Below, piece after piece: positions 50,351-58,241 of a stretch of DNA of 64,000 nt. Location: assembly GCF_009695545.1 (NCBI RefSeq), contig NZ_VUNS01000012.1:62001-126000 (forward strand), given 5' to 3'. Within the stretch, counting starts at the first letter, position 1. Each line of letters opens with the position of its first letter. The stretch comes from Victivallis lenta (GTDB lineage: Bacteria > Verrucomicrobiota > Lentisphaeria > Victivallales > Victivallaceae). The notes beneath the pieces were generated by a model. The model was not told where the DNA came from and made no database searches. It worked only from the letters and a program-made list of their open reading frames with translations. The position numbers and the translations under genes were made by a program.

Positions 50351-52084
50351 TCAGAGATACTTTGCGTTCTCTGCTTCGATTTTCCGTTTCAGCAGGGGGA
50401 TCGCCTCCTCGACTGCGATCCGCTCCGCATCGCGGCTGCCGCGGAGTTTGAACTCCGCCTGCCCGTCCGCCAGCGTTTTCGGCGAGACGACCAGCCGGAA
50501 CGGGATTCCGAGCAGGTCCGCGTCGCTGAACATCGAGCCGGCCTTTTCGCCGCGGTCATCATACAATACTTCAATTCCGGCCGCTTGCAAGTCGGCATAA
50601 AGTTTTTCGCACACTTCTCCGACGTTGTCTTTGCCCGGATTCACGGCGCAGATCTGCACCTGGTACGGCGCGATCGACAGCGGCCAGATCGGGCCGTATT
50701 CGTCGCTCGACTGCTCGATCACCGCCGCCATCGCGCGGCCGACGCCGATGCCGTAGCAGCCCATGACCATCGGCCGCGCCTTGCCGTCGCGGTCGAGGTA
50801 TTCGCAGTGCATCGATTCGGTGTATTTCGTGCCGAGCTGGAAGATGTTGCCGACTTCGATGCCGCGCGAGAACACCAGCGGTTCGCCGGTCAGCGGGCAG
50901 GGGTCGCCTTCCCGCACGGTCGCGATGTCGGCGACCAGGCACTCGGCTCCGGCCATGTCCCGGTCGAAGTTGAAATTCTTATAGTGGTAACCGGTCTCGT
51001 TCGCGCCGACCACGAGGTTGCCGGATTCGGCGGCGGAGCGGTCGATCACGATTCGGACCTTCTTCCCGTCGATGCCGACCGGACTGGCAAAGCCCGGAAC
51101 CGCGCCGGCCGCGAGAATCGCCGCGTCGTCCGCGAACTTCAGCTCCGGAATCCTCACCGCGTTGCCGAGTTTGGTTTCGTTCACTTCGAAGTCGCCGCGG
51201 ATCAGCACGAAGACGAGTTCTCCGGTGCGGGCGTCCTGATAGAAGACCGCCTTGCCGGTGTTCTCCGCTTTCACACCGAGAAAATCCGCCACCTCCTCGA
51301 TGGTTTTGGCGCCGGGCGTATGGACCTTTTCGAGCGGCAGGGGTTCGCCCTTGTCGAACTTCCACGCCGCGACCGCGATTTCGCGGTTCGCGCGGTACGA
51401 ATGGTCGGAGTTCGTGATGACCGTATCCTCGCCGCAATCGCAGATCGCCATGAATTCGTGCGACACCTTGCCGCCCATCATGCCGGAGTTCGCCTCGATC
51501 GACAGCACGTTCTTCATGCCGAGCCGGCGGAAGATCCGCACATAAGCTTCGTGGCAGCGGACATAGTACTTCTCAAGATCCGCCTGGTCGGTGTGGAAGC
51601 TGTAGGCGTCCTTCATCGTGAATTCACGGACCCGGATCAGCCCGGCGCGCGGACGCGCCTCGTCGCGGTATTTGGTCTGGATCTGGTAAAGCATGACCGG
51701 CAGCTGCTTGTAACTGTTGATCTCGGTGCGGACAAGATGGGTGATGCCCTCTTCATGGGTCATCGCAAGCAGCATCGGCTTGTCGTTGCGGTCCTTGAAA
51801 CGCAGCAGCTCCGAACCGACCGATTCATAGCGGCCCGACTCCTGCCAGAGCTCGGCGGGCAGCACGACCGGCATCAGGACCTCCTGGCCGTCGACGCGGT
51901 TCATCTCTTCGCGGATGATCTTCTCGATCTTCGCGACGATCCGCTTGCCGACCGGCAGCAGCGAATAGATCCCGGCGGAGACCGGGCGGACATAGCCGCC
52001 GCGGATCAGGAATTTGTGACTGACCGTCTTGGCGTCTTTCGGATCTTCCTTGATCCGGCGCCCCACCAGTTGACTCATTCTCAT
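50351..52084 (-). CDS. proS: Prolyl-tRNA synthetase, bacterial type with editing domain
   Basis: 577-residue class II synthetase charging tRNA-Pro. Motif 2 region: YRDEARPRAGLIRVREFTMK followed by DAYSFH; motif 3 region: MGCYGIGVGRAMAAVIEQ. An INS/YbaK-like editing domain lies between them (about residues 225-390; EEVADFLGVKAENTGKAVFY), where mis-charged alanine is removed. The anticodon-binding domain is C-terminal. AAGGA is 9 bases before the ATG at 52084. It is in a minus-strand run between zupT and nifU. Confidence 0.95.
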   Translation of the reverse strand: MRMSQLVGRRIKEDPKDAKTVSHKFLIRGGYVRPVSAGIYSLLPVGKRIVAKIEKIIREEMNRVDGQEVLMPVVLPAELWQESGRYESVGSELLRFKDRNDKPMLLAMTHEEGITHLVRTEINSYKQLPVMLYQIQTKYRDEARPRAGLIRVREFTMKDAYSFHTDQADLEKYYVRCHEAYVRIFRRLGMKNVLSIEANSGMMGGKVSHEFMAICDCGEDTVITNSDHSYRANREIAVAAWKFDKGEPLPLEKVHTPGAKTIEEVADFLGVKAENTGKAVFYQDARTGELVFVLIRGDFEVNETKLGNAVRIPELKFADDAAILAAGAVPGFASPVGIDGKKVRIVIDRSAAESGNLVVGANETGYHYKNFNFDRDMAGAECLVADIATVREGDPCPLTGEPLVFSRGIEVGNIFQLGTKYTESMHCEYLDRDGKARPMVMGCYGIGVGRAMAAVIEQSSDEYGPIWPLSIAPYQVQICAVNPGKDNVGEVCEKLYADLQAAGIEVLYDDRGEKAGSMFSDADLLGIPFRLVVSPKTLADGQAEFKLRGSRDAERIAVEEAIPLLKRKIEAENAKYL

Positions 52085-52118
52085 ATTGTCTTATCCTTCA
52101 GAAAGGTTGTTTCTTTTC

Positions 52119-52931
52119 TCACACCACCGCGAGCCCGAGCGCCATCAGGAACATTCCGGCGACGAGCCCGTACAGCGACCAATGCTCTTCCCCGTACTTG
52201 TGCGCCATCGGCAGCAGGCCGTCGAAGGTCACGAAAACCATGATTCCGGCCACTGCCGCGTAGATGATCTCCAGCACCGCCGAGGTCAGGAACGGTGCGA
52301 GCACCAGATAGCCGAGCAGCGCCCCGGCCGGGTCGGCCAGGCCGGTCAGACTCGCGTACCAGAACGCCTTGGCCCGGCTGCCGGTCGCGTAATAGACCGG
52401 CACCGACACAGCGATTCCCTCCGGGATATTGTGCAGCGCCATGGCGAGCGCAACCGGAATGCCGAGCTCAAGCCCGCTCAGGCTCGCCGCGAAAACGGCC
52501 AGCCCTTCCGGGAACTTGTGAATTGCGATCGCGGCCGCAAAACGGATTCCGGCGCGGTGCAGCTTCGCGTAGTCGGGCGGATTCTGTTTGTCCATCTCCT
52601 CGACGGACTTGGTTTCGTGCGGGTTCGCCGGTTCCGGCACAAGCCGGTCGATGATGCCGGCCAGAAGCATGCCGCCGAAAAACGCCCCCATCGACAGAAA
52701 GGCGCCGGTTTTGCCGCCGAACTCCTCCCGCAGCGAAAGGTTCGCCCCGGCCAGGAGCTCGACGAACGAAATGTAGACCATGACGCCGCCCGAGAGGCCG
52801 AGCGCCACGGAAAGCATGCGGGTGTTGGTCCGCCGGGTGAAAAAGGCCGCCGCCGCCCCTGCCGCCGTGGCCAGCCCGGCCAGCGTGGTCAGAAGAAATG
52901 CGCCCCATACCGATCCGGCGAAGATTTCCAT
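52119..52931 (-). CDS. zupT: ZIP-family metal transporter ZupT
   Basis: 270-residue inner-membrane importer for zinc and other divalent metals, with about eight helices. The two metal-site motifs are FAAAIAIHKFPEGLAVF and ALAMALHNIPEGIAVSVP in consecutive helices. The loop between helices III and IV holds an acidic/polar stretch (HETKSVEEMDK). It lies 12 bases after lysC and 34 bases before proS on the same strand. Length and motifs match ZupT well. Confidence 0.93.
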   Translation of the reverse strand: MEIFAGSVWGAFLLTTLAGLATAAGAAAAFFTRRTNTRMLSVALGLSGGVMVYISFVELLAGANLSLREEFGGKTGAFLSMGAFFGGMLLAGIIDRLVPEPANPHETKSVEEMDKQNPPDYAKLHRAGIRFAAAIAIHKFPEGLAVFAASLSGLELGIPVALAMALHNIPEGIAVSVPVYYATGSRAKAFWYASLTGLADPAGALLGYLVLAPFLTSAVLEIIYAAVAGIMVFVTFDGLLPMAHKYGEEHWSLYGLVAGMFLMALGLAVV

Positions 52932-52943
52932 TGCCCGCTCTCC

Positions 52944-54353
52944 TTATATCTGTTCGTGCTCCACGAGTTCGCGGTGAAGCGCCTTCTGCGCCGTCTCGAA
53001 GTCTTCCCGGTCGATGATGAACTGCATGTTGACCTGCCGGATGCACTGGTCGAGCGCGAGGACGTTGATCTTCGACTCGGCCAGCGCCTTCGCGGCGCGA
53101 TGCAGGAACCCCGGCAGCTTCATGTTCGTGCCGATCACACTGACGATCGCAACCTCGCGTGTCGAAATCTGCGCTCCGTGAAAATGCTCCTTCAGCTCCT
53201 TCAGGCACTTGTCGAGGTTCTTCGACTTCTCGGACACGAAGTGCGTGATGGTGTTCGCGTTCGTGTTCTTGGCGATATAGCTGATCTTGTTCTTTGCGAA
53301 ACTCGCGAGGACGTTGTAGTCGTAGCCGGGTTCGCCGACCATTTCGGGGTCGAACACTTCGATCGCGAGCACGTCGCGGCGGCCGCAGATCATATCGACG
53401 CGCGGTGTCGGCGCGACGTAATCGCGCGAAATCAGGGTCCCCGGATTACCCGGATCGAACGCATTCGCAACCCGGATCGGAATTCCGGCCAGCTCCATCG
53501 CCTTCGATGCTTTCGGATGAATTGCCTCCATCGCCATGTCGGCGAGCTGGTCGGCGATATCGTAGTTCGTATGGCCGATCGTGCGGACCTTGTCCGCCCC
53601 GATCAGCTTCGGGTCGCCGGTCGAAAGGTGGAACTCCTTGTGGATGATCCCCTCCCGCGCTCCGGTCACGACTGCGAGCTTGCTGAAGGTGATCTCACTG
53701 TAACCGCGGTCGAATTTGGCCATGACTCCTTCCTTGCACTTCGCATAGCCGGTCACGATCGGCATGCAGCTTGCGAAGTCGAGACCGGCGAGATGGCCGG
53801 AAATGGTCTCCTCCATCGAGTCGGTGTCCTGGTCGCGCCAGCCGGAAAGATCGACGAAGACCGCGTTCACGCCGCGTTCGCGCAGGATCAGCGTGGAGTT
53901 GAACGCGCTGTGCGCTTCGCCGATCGAACTCAGGAGTTCGCGCGCCGCCGGGAGGTAGTCCTCGCGGTGGAAGTGGCCGAAGCTGCGCAGCTGCATCAGG
54001 TGACGCAGGCAGTTCTTGACGCCGTCCATGCGCTCGTTGACGAAGTCGTCCGCCGCTGTCTGATCGAGCCCGAGTTCTTCGAACGAGCGGTTCAGCCGGA
54101 TCATTTCGTTGCGGGTCTCTTCGAGCTTGTTCTCCCAGATCCGGTCGCCGGCCGCGAAACTCGCATAGATGCCCGGCTCGGCGGTCTTCTTGTTTTCAAG
54201 CAGAAGGTTCGTGATGCCGCCATAGGCGGAAACCACGAAGATGCGGTTGTAGAGCTCCGCTCCCCTGCGGCTGCCGATGAGGATATTCTCCATCAGCTCG
54301 CCGAAGCGGGTCATCGAGGTCCCGCCGATTTTTTCTACGGTATGCTGTCCCAT
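52944..54353 (-). CDS. lysC: Aspartate kinase
   Basis: 469-residue aspartokinase for the first step to lysine, threonine and methionine. Catalytic domain signatures: HTVEKIGGTSMTRF, FDRGYSEITFSKLAV, and EAIHPKASKAMELAGIPIRV. Two C-terminal ACT domains (about 320-469; VAIVSVIGTNMKLPGFLHRA) bind feedback inhibitors. The KIGGTSM start rather than KFGGTSV recalls the branch found in ectoine clusters, but no ectoine gene is here. It follows hom by 21 bases, so the two consecutive pathway enzymes are cotranscribed. Confidence 0.93.
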   Translation of the reverse strand: MGQHTVEKIGGTSMTRFGELMENILIGSRRGAELYNRIFVVSAYGGITNLLLENKKTAEPGIYASFAAGDRIWENKLEETRNEMIRLNRSFEELGLDQTAADDFVNERMDGVKNCLRHLMQLRSFGHFHREDYLPAARELLSSIGEAHSAFNSTLILRERGVNAVFVDLSGWRDQDTDSMEETISGHLAGLDFASCMPIVTGYAKCKEGVMAKFDRGYSEITFSKLAVVTGAREGIIHKEFHLSTGDPKLIGADKVRTIGHTNYDIADQLADMAMEAIHPKASKAMELAGIPIRVANAFDPGNPGTLISRDYVAPTPRVDMICGRRDVLAIEVFDPEMVGEPGYDYNVLASFAKNKISYIAKNTNANTITHFVSEKSKNLDKCLKELKEHFHGAQISTREVAIVSVIGTNMKLPGFLHRAAKALAESKINVLALDQCIRQVNMQFIIDREDFETAQKALHRELVEHEQI

Positions 54354-54374
54354 CGTCTGTGGATATCCTGTTGC

Positions 54375-55667
54375 TTAAATGTCTTCGATCCGCATGAGCT
54401 TGACCGGAGACTGGTTGATCGAGAGCGTATCGATTTCGCCGAGCGCGTTCCTGACTTCCCGCTCGTTGGCCTTGTGGGTCAGGATGACGAGCGGAACCGC
54501 GCCGTCGGCGCCGTAGCGTTCGTGCTGGATCAGGCTCGAGATGCTGATGCCGCGGTCCGCGAGGATCTGCGTGATCGACGCGAGCACGCCCGGGCAGTCC
54601 TTGACCATGAAACGCAGGTAGTAGCGCGACGAGATGTCGTCGATCGCGGCAACCTGCTCGAACTGTTCGCCGGGGCGGAAGGCCGGAATCCGGCGGACCG
54701 AACCGGCCGCGATGTTGAGCGCCACGTCGGTGATGTCGGCGACGACGGCGCTCGCCGTCGCGCTGCGACCGGCGCCGCGCCCGTAGAAGAGCGTCTGGCC
54801 GACGGCGTCGCCTTCGACCATCACGCCGTTGAACACGTCTGAAATATTCGCCAGCAGCGTGCTTTTCGGGATCAGCGTCGGGTGGACGCGCATCTGGACC
54901 TTGCCGTTGTTCGACTTGATGATCGCAAGCAGCTTGATCCGGTAACCGAGTTCGTCCGCATAGCGCAAGTCGTCCAGCGCGAGATCGCGGATGCCTTCGA
55001 CGAAGACCGGGTCCATGCCGAACCAGCGGCCGAAGGCCAGAGACGCGAGGATCGAGGTTTTGTGCGCCGTGTCGAATCCGTCGATGTCGAGCGACGGATT
55101 CGCTTCGGCATAACCGAGCTTCTGCGCGTCGGCCAGCACGGTATGGAAGTCGGCCCCCTCGTTTTCCATTCGGGTCAGGATGTAGTTGCAGGTGCCGTTC
55201 ATGATGCCGTAAATCCGGCTGATGCGGTTCGAGACCAGGCCCTCGCGAAGCGCCTTGATGATCGGGATTCCGCCCGCGACGCTCGCTTCGTAGCAGACGT
55301 CGACGCCGGCTTTTTCGGCCGCGTCGAAGATCTCTTTGCCGTGCAGCGCGAGCAGCGCCTTATTGGCGGTCACGACATGCTTGCCGGCGCTGATCGCCTC
55401 GAGAATGAATTTTTTCGCAATGGTCGTGCCGCCGACGAGTTCGACGACGATGTCGGACTCCCGGATCGCCACGGCGGCATCGGTGGTCAGAAGTTCCCGC
55501 GGCACCGCGACACCCCGGTCGGTGGTGATGTCGAGATCGGCGATACGGGTCAGAACGAGTTTGACGCCGGTGCGCTTGGCAACGACTTCACTGTTCTTGA
55601 GAATGTTTTCCGCGACTCCGGCACCGACCGTGCCGAATCCGATAATTCCGACTTTTACTTCTTTCAC
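54375..55667 (-). CDS. hom: Homoserine dehydrogenase
   Basis: 430-residue NAD(P)-dependent enzyme converting aspartate semialdehyde to homoserine. The nucleotide-binding N-terminus is VKVGIIGFGTVGAGVAENIL. Family sequences are VTANKALLALHGKEIFDAAE, YEASVAGGIPIIKALREGL, GIMNGTCNYILTRMENEGAD and DIDGFDTAHKTSILASLAFG. A C-terminal ACT domain (about 350-430) suggests threonine feedback. It leads a long minus-strand run, with a good promoter at 55723-55751. Confidence 0.95.
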   Translation of the reverse strand: MKEVKVGIIGFGTVGAGVAENILKNSEVVAKRTGVKLVLTRIADLDITTDRGVAVPRELLTTDAAVAIRESDIVVELVGGTTIAKKFILEAISAGKHVVTANKALLALHGKEIFDAAEKAGVDVCYEASVAGGIPIIKALREGLVSNRISRIYGIMNGTCNYILTRMENEGADFHTVLADAQKLGYAEANPSLDIDGFDTAHKTSILASLAFGRWFGMDPVFVEGIRDLALDDLRYADELGYRIKLLAIIKSNNGKVQMRVHPTLIPKSTLLANISDVFNGVMVEGDAVGQTLFYGRGAGRSATASAVVADITDVALNIAAGSVRRIPAFRPGEQFEQVAAIDDISSRYYLRFMVKDCPGVLASITQILADRGISISSLIQHERYGADGAVPLVILTHKANEREVRNALGEIDTLSINQSPVKLMRIEDI

Positions 55668-55722
55668 GTTCTGTTTCCCCGTTTCCCATCAGATGTTTAT
55701 AGAGAACTTTCGTCAAAATGAC

Positions 55723-55751
55723 AATATAGCACTCCGAAGCCGTTTTGTAAA
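55723..55751 (-). promoter_or_regulatory. Promoter of hom-lysC run
   Basis: Minus strand TTTACA (55746-55751), 17-base spacer, TATATT (55723-55728), 56 bases before the start at 55667. Confidence 0.65.
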
Positions 55752-55826
55752 TATGCGCTTCTCTCTTTTTGACGAAAATCAGTGGATTTCCGACCGGGAA
55801 CGCAGCCCGGCGGAAAAAAGTGCGGC

Positions 55827-55863
55827 AGGCGCCGGTGCCGGCGGCGGCTTCGCCGCCTTGACG
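55827..55863. repeat. 37-base direct repeat, copy 1
   Basis: This segment (starts AGGCGCCGGTGCC) is repeated in the same orientation at 56112-56148 with one mismatch. Its 3' half contains the perfect hairpin GGCGGC-TTC-GCCGCC. Confidence 0.85.
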
Positions 55864-56078
55864 TGTGTGGAGAGACGGGGCCCTCTCTGTCCAATTGCAT
55901 CAGGGGACCGCTTACTGTGTCGGAATGCGCTCCGGCAGCGCCATGGCTTTGGGGATGCACGCCCCTTGCGGGGCGCGGTCTTTTTGCGCATACGCGCAAC
56001 AGACCGTGTACGCTGCGCGGCAAAATTTCATTTTGCTGATGCAGCTGTTTCGCTTCGCGTACAGATCGCCTCCGGCGG

Positions 56079-56098
56079 CCAAGGCGCTTCGCCCTTGG
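56079..56098. repeat. CCAAGG/CCTTGG hairpin
   Basis: CCAAGG and CCTTGG flank a short centre (56079-56098); the right arm extends to GGAACCC. The same CCCTTGGAACCC string occurs in the hairpin after the gene at 19638, which suggests a dispersed element. Confidence 0.45.
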
Positions 56099-56111
56099 AA
56101 CCCGACCGGCG

Positions 56112-56148
56112 AGGCGCCGGTGCCGGCGGCGGCTTTGCCGCCTTGACG
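56112..56148. repeat. 37-base direct repeat, copy 2
   Basis: Second copy of the 55827-55863 repeat, with the loop base C changed to T (hairpin GGCGGC-TTT-GCCGCC). It ends 27 bases beyond the stop of the Asp-box gene and may act as its terminator. Confidence 0.85.
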
Positions 56149-56174
56149 CGTCTGACGGACAATGTCTTGTGTCT

Positions 56175-57245
56175 TTACAGCAGGTCCGAATACGGAACCT
56201 TGAGGAAGAAAAATTTCCGGACCGAATCGATCGCCAGGTACAGTTTCTCCTCCCCGTCATCAGCAAAGCCGTGCGGATAGGCCGCCTGAGGCAACGCCTC
56301 ACCGCCGTCCCAGAAGCCGTCCCATGTGTTCGGATTCTCTTTGTTCAGCCGGGCCAGCGGCAGCTTCTTCGACCAGTTCGCGCAATTGTCGTTGCTGATC
56401 CACAACTCCAGCACGTCGCGTTCCCTCCGCTCAGGCGTGCAGACATTGTTGACAAGCACGTGGCGGCCGCGGATTTTGTAAATCACGAATTTTGTGCCGG
56501 GATTCGGAATCGCGGAAGGCCGCGCGGTGCTCCAGCTTCGTCCGTAGTCGAAACTGTCACTCTCCCAGAGGACGGCATCCGCGTGTTCGTAGCGGACGAA
56601 CATTTTCAGGTGTCCCGGCTCAAGCTCGGTCACTTCCGGTTCCCACGCATGGCCGGGAGTGGCGACCGCGCCGTGCAGGGAAAACGTTTTTCCGCCGTCG
56701 GTCGAACGGATTACTCCGGAGGTATAGAACGCATCGGGCGCGTTACAGGCTGTCCAATCCGACCGCTGTTCGAGCCAGTAAACCGGAAAGAGCCAGCTGC
56801 CGTCGCTCAGGACCTTCCCCTGCCGGACCGAGAAATTCGGCGGTACTCCCGGTATTGAAACCGGATTCGTCCAGCTTTTTCCGTTGTCGTCCGTGAAGGT
56901 CATGAAGGCGCGCAGTTCGGCGTAGGTCGTTTCATGGCAGAAGGTCTGGAAGACCGCGAACGGCCGGGAGGTTTCCGTGAAAAGTTCGGTCCCCCAGGTG
57001 CAGCGGAACGGATGTTTGAACAGGAGTTCCGGTTTCGACCAGCTCGCGCCGTCGTCAGTGCTGCGGATCACGGCCGCCACGTTGTCCGGATGCGGCTCCT
57101 TCGTGCCGCCTGTGTAGACGAGCGAGACGATCGAACCGTCCGGCATGCGGCGCGGCGTCGGTTCGCGGCCGAACAGAAAACGATCGTCGGCTTTGAACAT
57201 GAGCGTGGCGGGGTAGGCGAATTCGATCCGGTCGGTGTGTTCCAT
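56175..57245 (-). CDS. Asp-box (BNR) sialidase-fold protein
   Basis: 356-residue six-bladed propeller without a signal peptide. Five Asp-box-like turns are visible: STDDGASWS, TDDNGKSWT, STDGGKTFS, SFDYGRSWS and the degenerate SNDNCANWS. An RxP-type start (FGREPTPRRMPDGSIVSL) and WGTELFTETSRP resemble exo-sialidase-fold hydrolases of PVC bacteria; sialidase activity itself is not assured. The start at 57245 has AGGAG 7-8 bases upstream and a strong promoter at 57287-57315. It diverges from an AraC gene, its likely regulator. Confidence 0.82.
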   Translation of the reverse strand: MEHTDRIEFAYPATLMFKADDRFLFGREPTPRRMPDGSIVSLVYTGGTKEPHPDNVAAVIRSTDDGASWSKPELLFKHPFRCTWGTELFTETSRPFAVFQTFCHETTYAELRAFMTFTDDNGKSWTNPVSIPGVPPNFSVRQGKVLSDGSWLFPVYWLEQRSDWTACNAPDAFYTSGVIRSTDGGKTFSLHGAVATPGHAWEPEVTELEPGHLKMFVRYEHADAVLWESDSFDYGRSWSTARPSAIPNPGTKFVIYKIRGRHVLVNNVCTPERRERDVLELWISNDNCANWSKKLPLARLNKENPNTWDGFWDGGEALPQAAYPHGFADDGEEKLYLAIDSVRKFFFLKVPYSDLL

Positions 57246-57286
57246 TTTTTTCTCCTGATTTCGATTTCCGGGTTGCATTCTTCTTA

Positions 57287-57315
57287 ATTATACGCTATTT
57301 TCCAACAGGAAGCAA
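57287..57315 (-). promoter_or_regulatory. Promoter of the Asp-box gene
   Basis: Minus strand TTGCTT (57310-57315), 17-base spacer, TATAAT (57287-57292), 42 bases before the start. Confidence 0.7.
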
Positions 57316-57353
57316 TTGCAGAAAACCAACCGTTTCTTTCGAATTTCGACACT

Positions 57354-58229
57354 ATGAATGAATTCGGCGACGAACGCAAGCTGAAGCTCGAAGGGCTGCT
57401 TGATCCGGAGACGGCGGAGACGGCCGCGCGGATCATTCTCGATGCGGAACCGATCGTGCTCGGCATCACCTTCTGGAACTGTTTCCGGCCGTGGGACGTT
57501 CCGGAGAGGCGGATCTGCGACAACTTTTTCTTCCTGACCGTTTCGGGGGAGGAACGCGTGACGGTGAACGGAGAGGAACGGATTCTGCGCCGCGGGGATG
57601 CGATGATCGTGCCTGAATTCATCCCGCACTCATTCGGACTTGCCGACGGCTGCGGCGCGTCGCAGCATTTCATCGCCCACGCGCTGACCGGGGATGTCGC
57701 CGGGGCGAATCCGTTCGGCTGTTTCGCTTCGCCCTTCCTGCATCCGGAGCACACGGAGGCCGTGCTGACGCGGCTGGAAACGATCGTCGCCGTACGCAAC
57801 ACATCGCCCGATGCCGCGCAAAGCGCGATGAAACAGCTGTTCAAGGAACTGATGCTCGAGGAGGCGCGGGCGGGACGCTTCCGCTTTTCGGTTCCGCGGC
57901 GGAACGACGGGCGCATTGCGTTGGCCCTTGCGTACATCAACGCGAATTTCGCAGGCAGCATCGCGGTTGCCGACATCGCGGCGCATGTCCGGCTCGGCGA
58001 AGTGCAGTTCCGCAAACTTTTCCGGCGCGAAGTCGGCATGAGCCCGGCCGCCTGCCTGCAGCGGACCCGGCTGGTTCACGCCGCCCGGCTGCTGGCACGG
58101 TACGACCTGCCGCTCGCCGAGGTGGCGGAACAGTCCGGATTCTCGAACGAGTGCTACTTTTCGACTGCTTTCCGCGCCGCCTTTGCACGCACGCCCGGGC
58201 AGTATCGCCGCTATATCCGCGGCCGCTGA
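57354..58229 (+). CDS. AraC-family transcriptional regulator
   Basis: 291-residue regulator. A cupin-like sensor (CDNFFFLTVSGEERVTVNGE, then ERILRRGDAMIVPEFIPHSF) is followed by an AraC DNA-binding domain (AGSIAVADIAAHVRLGEVQF; LPLAEVAEQSGFSNECYFST; FARTPGQYRRYI). No clear ribosome site precedes the ATG, so expression may be low. It diverges from the Asp-box gene and ends 12 bases from the convergent GRE3 stop. Confidence 0.88.
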   Translation: MNEFGDERKLKLEGLLDPETAETAARIILDAEPIVLGITFWNCFRPWDVPERRICDNFFFLTVSGEERVTVNGEERILRRGDAMIVPEFIPHSFGLADGCGASQHFIAHALTGDVAGANPFGCFASPFLHPEHTEAVLTRLETIVAVRNTSPDAAQSAMKQLFKELMLEEARAGRFRFSVPRRNDGRIALALAYINANFAGSIAVADIAAHVRLGEVQFRKLFRREVGMSPAACLQRTRLVHAARLLARYDLPLAEVAEQSGFSNECYFSTAFRAAFARTPGQYRRYIRGR

Positions 58230-58241
58230 CCGGATGTCGTT

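Larger units (their letters stand above)
55668..56174. other. 507-base intergenic region with repeats
   Basis: No gene is supported here. It holds the hom promoter, two copies of a 37-base GC-rich repeat 248 bases apart (end of first to start of second), the hairpin GCCCC/GGGGC near 55970, and the CCAAGG/CCTTGG hairpin at 56079-56098. Between the repeats the sequence is not clearly coding in any frame. The layout is that of a small repeat-bounded element or terminator cluster between the convergent-run ends. Confidence 0.5.

Noticed and set aside
52944-54353. Ectoine biosynthesis cluster suggested by the KIGGTSM aspartokinase
   Set aside because: No ectA, ectB or ectC nearby; the kinase is beside homoserine dehydrogenase, which explains it as part of general aspartate-family synthesis.
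49781-54842. Two open frames of more than 800 codons on the plus strand across nifU, proS, zupT, lysC and hom
   Set aside because: They are antisense shadows of well-identified genes and show no protein family.
55740-56174. CRISPR array suggested by the 37-base repeats
   Set aside because: Only two copies, 248 bases apart, with no regular spacers and no cas genes.
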